Part shown: one piece after another, positions 62,101-64,000 of the stretch
Layout of the letters: each line of letters begins with the position of its first letter
How positions within the stretch are numbered: position 1 is the stretch's first letter
NCBI RefSeq assembly: GCF_000348785.1
Contig: NC_020520.1
Location: forward strand, 4,402,001-4,466,000
Direction of reading: 5' to 3'
Origin: Ilumatobacter coccineus YM16-304
GTDB lineage: Bacteria; Actinomycetota; Acidimicrobiia; Acidimicrobiales; Ilumatobacteraceae
Length of the DNA: 64,000 nucleotides
Notes under the pieces: model-generated
Database searches by the model: none
What the model was told of the DNA's origin: nothing
What the model saw: only the letters and a program-made list of their open reading frames with translations
Translations under genes and position numbers: made by a program

Positions 62101-64000
62101 TGGCCGACGGCCCCGACACGATCATTCGCGGCAACTTCCCGTGGGGTAGCTACTTCTACAACTGCCACCACTGCGAAGTCGGCGACCCCTATATCGCCGA
62201 CGTGCTGAACACCTGGCATCGCTTCGCTCAGGAGTGGAACGCGAACGGCGTCGCTCCCTCGGCCGAGTCGGACGCCGCATTCGCCGAACCCGGCGAGGCC
62301 GACACCGACGGGCCAGCAGATCCCGACGGCGAGGCCGACACCGAGCCAGCCACGAGCGATCCGGCGAACCTCGAACCCGACGACGGCGACGCGCCAGACG
62401 ACGAGGAACCAGACCGTGACGCGGCGGCATCCGAGGACGACGACGTCGACGCAGAGGACATCGCAGCGATCGCACTCGTGTCCCTGCTCGGCGCGGCTGG
62501 GCTCGCCGGCTCCACGATCGCCGAGAGCGGCCACTCCATGAGCGAGCTCGTCGACGCCTACCGCAACGGCGGGCGCGAACGCGTGGAGGAGCTGCTCGAC
62601 ACCGACCTCGAACCGGCGGAACGCCCCGACGACCCGGTGCGCGGCTGGGACCCGAATCGCGAGGAGTTCCGCGACATGACGCGCGCGGAGCGCGATCGAC
62701 TCGAAGGGGTCGACCGCGATCAGCGACGCACCGAACGACTCGAACGTGACGCCGAGCTGCTGGCCGACATCCGCGCCGACCGCGCCCGCGTCGATCGGCT
62801 CACCGAGCAGCTGCGACGTCGCGACGAGCTCGAAACGCAGCTGTTGGCTGCCGAGGCCGATCAGGAGCGCTGGTCTGATCCGGCTCGCGTTCGCGAGGCG
62901 ATGCTCGACGACGCGTTCGACGGCATGCTGCGCGATGTCGAAGGGTTGCCCGGCGAACTGCGCGAGGTCGCCCAGTCGGTGAACGAGACCTTGAACGACC
63001 CCGAGACGTGGGAGATTCTCAGCGACGCCATGGGCGGCACTGCCTACGACCTGGCCGGCATGCTCTCGCCCGTGGAGTTCGGCGAAGGCCGACGACACAT
63101 CTCCGAGTCGTCGCGGGCCCTGGGCCGATTCGGGGAGGCGATGGCCGAGGCGTTCGCCGCCGACCCCGTCGGCTTCGCGATGCAGATGAGCCCGCTCCAA
63201 GACGTGAAGGATTCGCTCGACGGAGACCGCACGCTCGGTCAGCGACTCGCCTCGCTCGGAGCGGTTCTCGGCGAGCTCTTCCCGGCGATGGGCGGCGCGT
63301 CGATGGCTCGCGACGCCTCGAACCTCGTCGACGCGTCACGCGATCTGGAGCGAGCAGCCGATGCAGCGCGTTCGTCTGAGCGGCTGCACCACCTCGGTCG
63401 GGCGGGCGACCTCTCCGACGCCGGCGTCGACGGTCGGCGTTCGCTCGACAGGTTCACCGATGCTCGACGGGAGTCCGCGCTGGCGTCGTCGCTCGACGAC
63501 ATCAACAGCAACGCGACCCGCGCGCCGGGAGGAGTGGTCGACGACATCGAGGCGCAGATCGCCCGCAACAGGGCGCGGCTCAGCGATGCGTTGGGATCCC
63601 CCGACGACAAGGCGCGTCGAGCAGCTTGGGAGAACAACCAACGCGTCGGCGCGGCGGCCGTCGACGACTTCGCTCATCACGCCACACGTCCGATCGACCT
63701 CGACGTCGAGACCGTGGGCGAGCTGAGTGCGGCACAACGCGAGGCGGCACTGCGGGTCCAGACGAACAAGAACGCACTGCAACAGATCAAGAACCAGCCC
63801 GAGGCGGTTCAGCGAGTGTTCGTCAATCAGATGCGCGAGGTGTACGACGAGACCGACGCAGCGGTGCTCGACTGGGCGACCGACTACATCAACCGTCAGG
63901 ACTCCGGCCGCCTCGGCGGCGTCCGGATCCAAGGCGACCTTCAGCTGGACCGCATCGAGAACGGCCGTCACGTTTTCGTCGACACCGTCGGCAACGAGAT
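59199..64000 (+). CDS. very large secreted/membrane protein, 3' end beyond the window
   Basis: The frame is open from GTG 59199 (or ATG 59202) to the right edge, giving at least 1600 residues. A CACACT box 6 nt before the GTG suggests a leaderless start. An N-terminal signal (LLRLVVAVVSLTALMPFA, then an ASA site) is followed by two Cys-rich DUF3558-like domains, a Pro/Ala/Thr linker, about six transmembrane helices (residues 413-590), a second Cys-rich part, an acidic linker, a further hydrophobic segment (about 1085-1110) and a long charged helical region to the edge. No known domain was recognised in the helical part. Large multi-domain proteins of this layout include polymorphic toxins, but no toxin domain is visible here. 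Confidence 0.75.
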   Translation, partial: MMSSSSRPHRFASLLRLVVAVVSLTALMPFASPLAASAAPPTTAPDEGAAAPIVCPNVGSLAPTNRRVNVHETGGSLTCVYTQGFDITIRWIDLGQPGGSGCTTSIPTDDREPSDFANDLFTVGLGNASVDASISLLKEGRPAAFDDFVDAATQLIVAFEPVSEPCAPIHTCATEIGPVPFDDFFGNEDGTAEARADNGVWTLRCEYRIDYDAIDVDTPIVDSEVRVSVTYASATAADRAKITPCSAVDRFDGGITTVDGPGASAVYGTIDPLSPALAYDVEAARAELDAMLSLVAPLAADCAAVPESNLYSPLPQWLAEVWDVGYSSGQPTLLLTPGGGESLVPPPDPVAADAPASAPVEPAQPETTVAAPVTDAAPTESTPTSAATDGLPEATSTPPASSAATEPSTSRFPGWVQLAMRIFGWIALPLSILGVALALFMLKRESRVRPKLDVLRIVIMVVVAGVTTFVLGRSTPLWVFPVAILLGGALGLVQGRNLEVRVADDRLMARRSRWAMIAFVIGLSASQLSGLLGRIGILSVGIGLTMLSAALAAGVTVGRRPRVRDARASMATAVVLLFVSAPAIALVAGGAGPTVGTARAHDAILATPSPENDDGDEGEDEPPAEPASELDTEAFLTSLVDWTTLQLDAGYSGVGNVKPLVEVTLPIGLETIPDPISVEAAWSLPWAGTEYAYALAETYTFSALPDGLCCSMSYAATGTSQQGDDAAEAIVAEAELGALTSLADGFNGQRPFGPPEILDNGACGRQVLQSRRIGDDDPIYSTLAVGDTDSSGRDAPEVAVYTDCELPGFTVSAALDRAPEVPALDDPARIDSHGTVCPVHQEVMATFGQDPRYNDQAATNDLLDVFRDPNEPACNGSAYVGDERKGGVRNEFIYSLASVDPEAEGQRQRAIVETFGDRTLPHEIDADIQCDVGADGIPQERADQDFCLNRTFHEFGDGEVTIWTNTDLADGPDTIIRGNFPWGSYFYNCHHCEVGDPYIADVLNTWHRFAQEWNANGVAPSAESDAAFAEPGEADTDGPADPDGEADTEPATSDPANLEPDDGDAPDDEEPDRDAAASEDDDVDAEDIAAIALVSLLGAAGLAGSTIAESGHSMSELVDAYRNGGRERVEELLDTDLEPAERPDDPVRGWDPNREEFRDMTRAERDRLEGVDRDQRRTERLERDAELLADIRADRARVDRLTEQLRRRDELETQLLAAEADQERWSDPARVREAMLDDAFDGMLRDVEGLPGELREVAQSVNETLNDPETWEILSDAMGGTAYDLAGMLSPVEFGEGRRHISESSRALGRFGEAMAEAFAADPVGFAMQMSPLQDVKDSLDGDRTLGQRLASLGAVLGELFPAMGGASMARDASNLVDASRDLERAADAARSSERLHHLGRAGDLSDAGVDGRRSLDRFTDARRESALASSLDDINSNATRAPGGVVDDIEAQIARNRARLSDALGSPDDKARRAAWENNQRVGAAAVDDFAHHATRPIDLDVETVGELSAAQREAALRVQTNKNALQQIKNQPEAVQRVFVNQMREVYDETDAAVLDWATDYINRQDSGRLGGVRIQGDLQLDRIENGRHVFVDTVGNE

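Noticed and set aside
61782-63200. Minus-strand 472-residue frame inside the last large gene
   Set aside because: The plus-strand frame is open over 4.8 kb with signal peptide and membrane helices; the minus frame has none of these.

Overview
The window reads as a chromosomal segment of a high-GC, free-living actinobacterium, most likely an Acidimicrobiia member close to Ilumatobacter. The clues are strong G/C bias at third codon positions, a dnaK-grpE-dnaJ-hspR operon with two HAIR operators, a mycobacterial-type EtfD membrane Fe-S oxidoreductase, an F420-type LLM oxidoreductase, many leaderless genes with a TANNNT box about 6-9 nt before the start codon, and threonine-rich secreted proteins carrying a '(F/L)(A/V)DTR' module that I associate with such genomes. 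The genus is an inference. No rRNA, tRNA, CRISPR array, transposase or integrase was seen.

Layout. 1-4.3 kb: the 3' part of an RCC1-repeat surface protein is cut by the left edge, followed by a DUF3558-like lipoprotein and a heme-dependent N-demethylase-like protein. 4.3-9.0 kb: an SNF2 helicase overlaps a SWIM zinc-finger partner, then a HAD phosphatase. 9.0-13.3 kb: a MoxR ATPase, a DUF58 protein and a TgpA-like membrane transglutaminase homologue that has lost its Cys and His. 13.3-14.7 kb: a Phd/PIN toxin-antitoxin pair with its own palindromic operator, and a small membrane-anchored protein. 14.9-24.2 kb: a 1612-residue cell-surface protein with about ten Ig/cadherin-like repeats, divergent from an EccC/FtsK-like protein whose three P-loops all lack the lysine, and an overlapping actin-fold-like protein. 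24.3-28.7 kb: the heat-shock operon, with a possible Shine-Dalgarno-sequestering hairpin before dnaJ. 28.7-32 kb: cytidine deaminase, a small membrane protein, an FHA protein and gpmI.

32-48 kb: an arylsulfotransferase-like lipoprotein, a 311-bp repeat-rich gap, a conserved hypothetical, EtfD, an F420-type oxidoreductase, two acyl-CoA ligases, a regulator made of two fused TetR repressors, an orphan branched-chain-amino-acid-type binding protein, a two-gene NAD salvage operon (nicotinamidase and nicotinate phosphoribosyltransferase) and dcd. EtfD, the ligases, the LLM enzyme and the TetR fusion suggest an acyl-CoA catabolic neighbourhood. Two similar 17-bp sites, at 38391 and 41344, may be its shared operator.

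47.6-56.6 kb, minus strand: the most unusual locus. It is an apparent seven-gene operon reading DUF6916-like, Tat-exported DUF6916-like, a 2051-residue surface protein (three DTR modules, DUF11, cadherin repeats, beta-helix), three tandem phage-tail-collar (MdpB-like) proteins and a GNAT acetyltransferase. Translational overlaps and very short gaps join the genes. I could not assign it to any named system. 56.7-64 kb: an HTTM protein with a small membrane partner, a DUF3592-like pair, and the start of a very large secreted/membrane protein that runs off the right edge.
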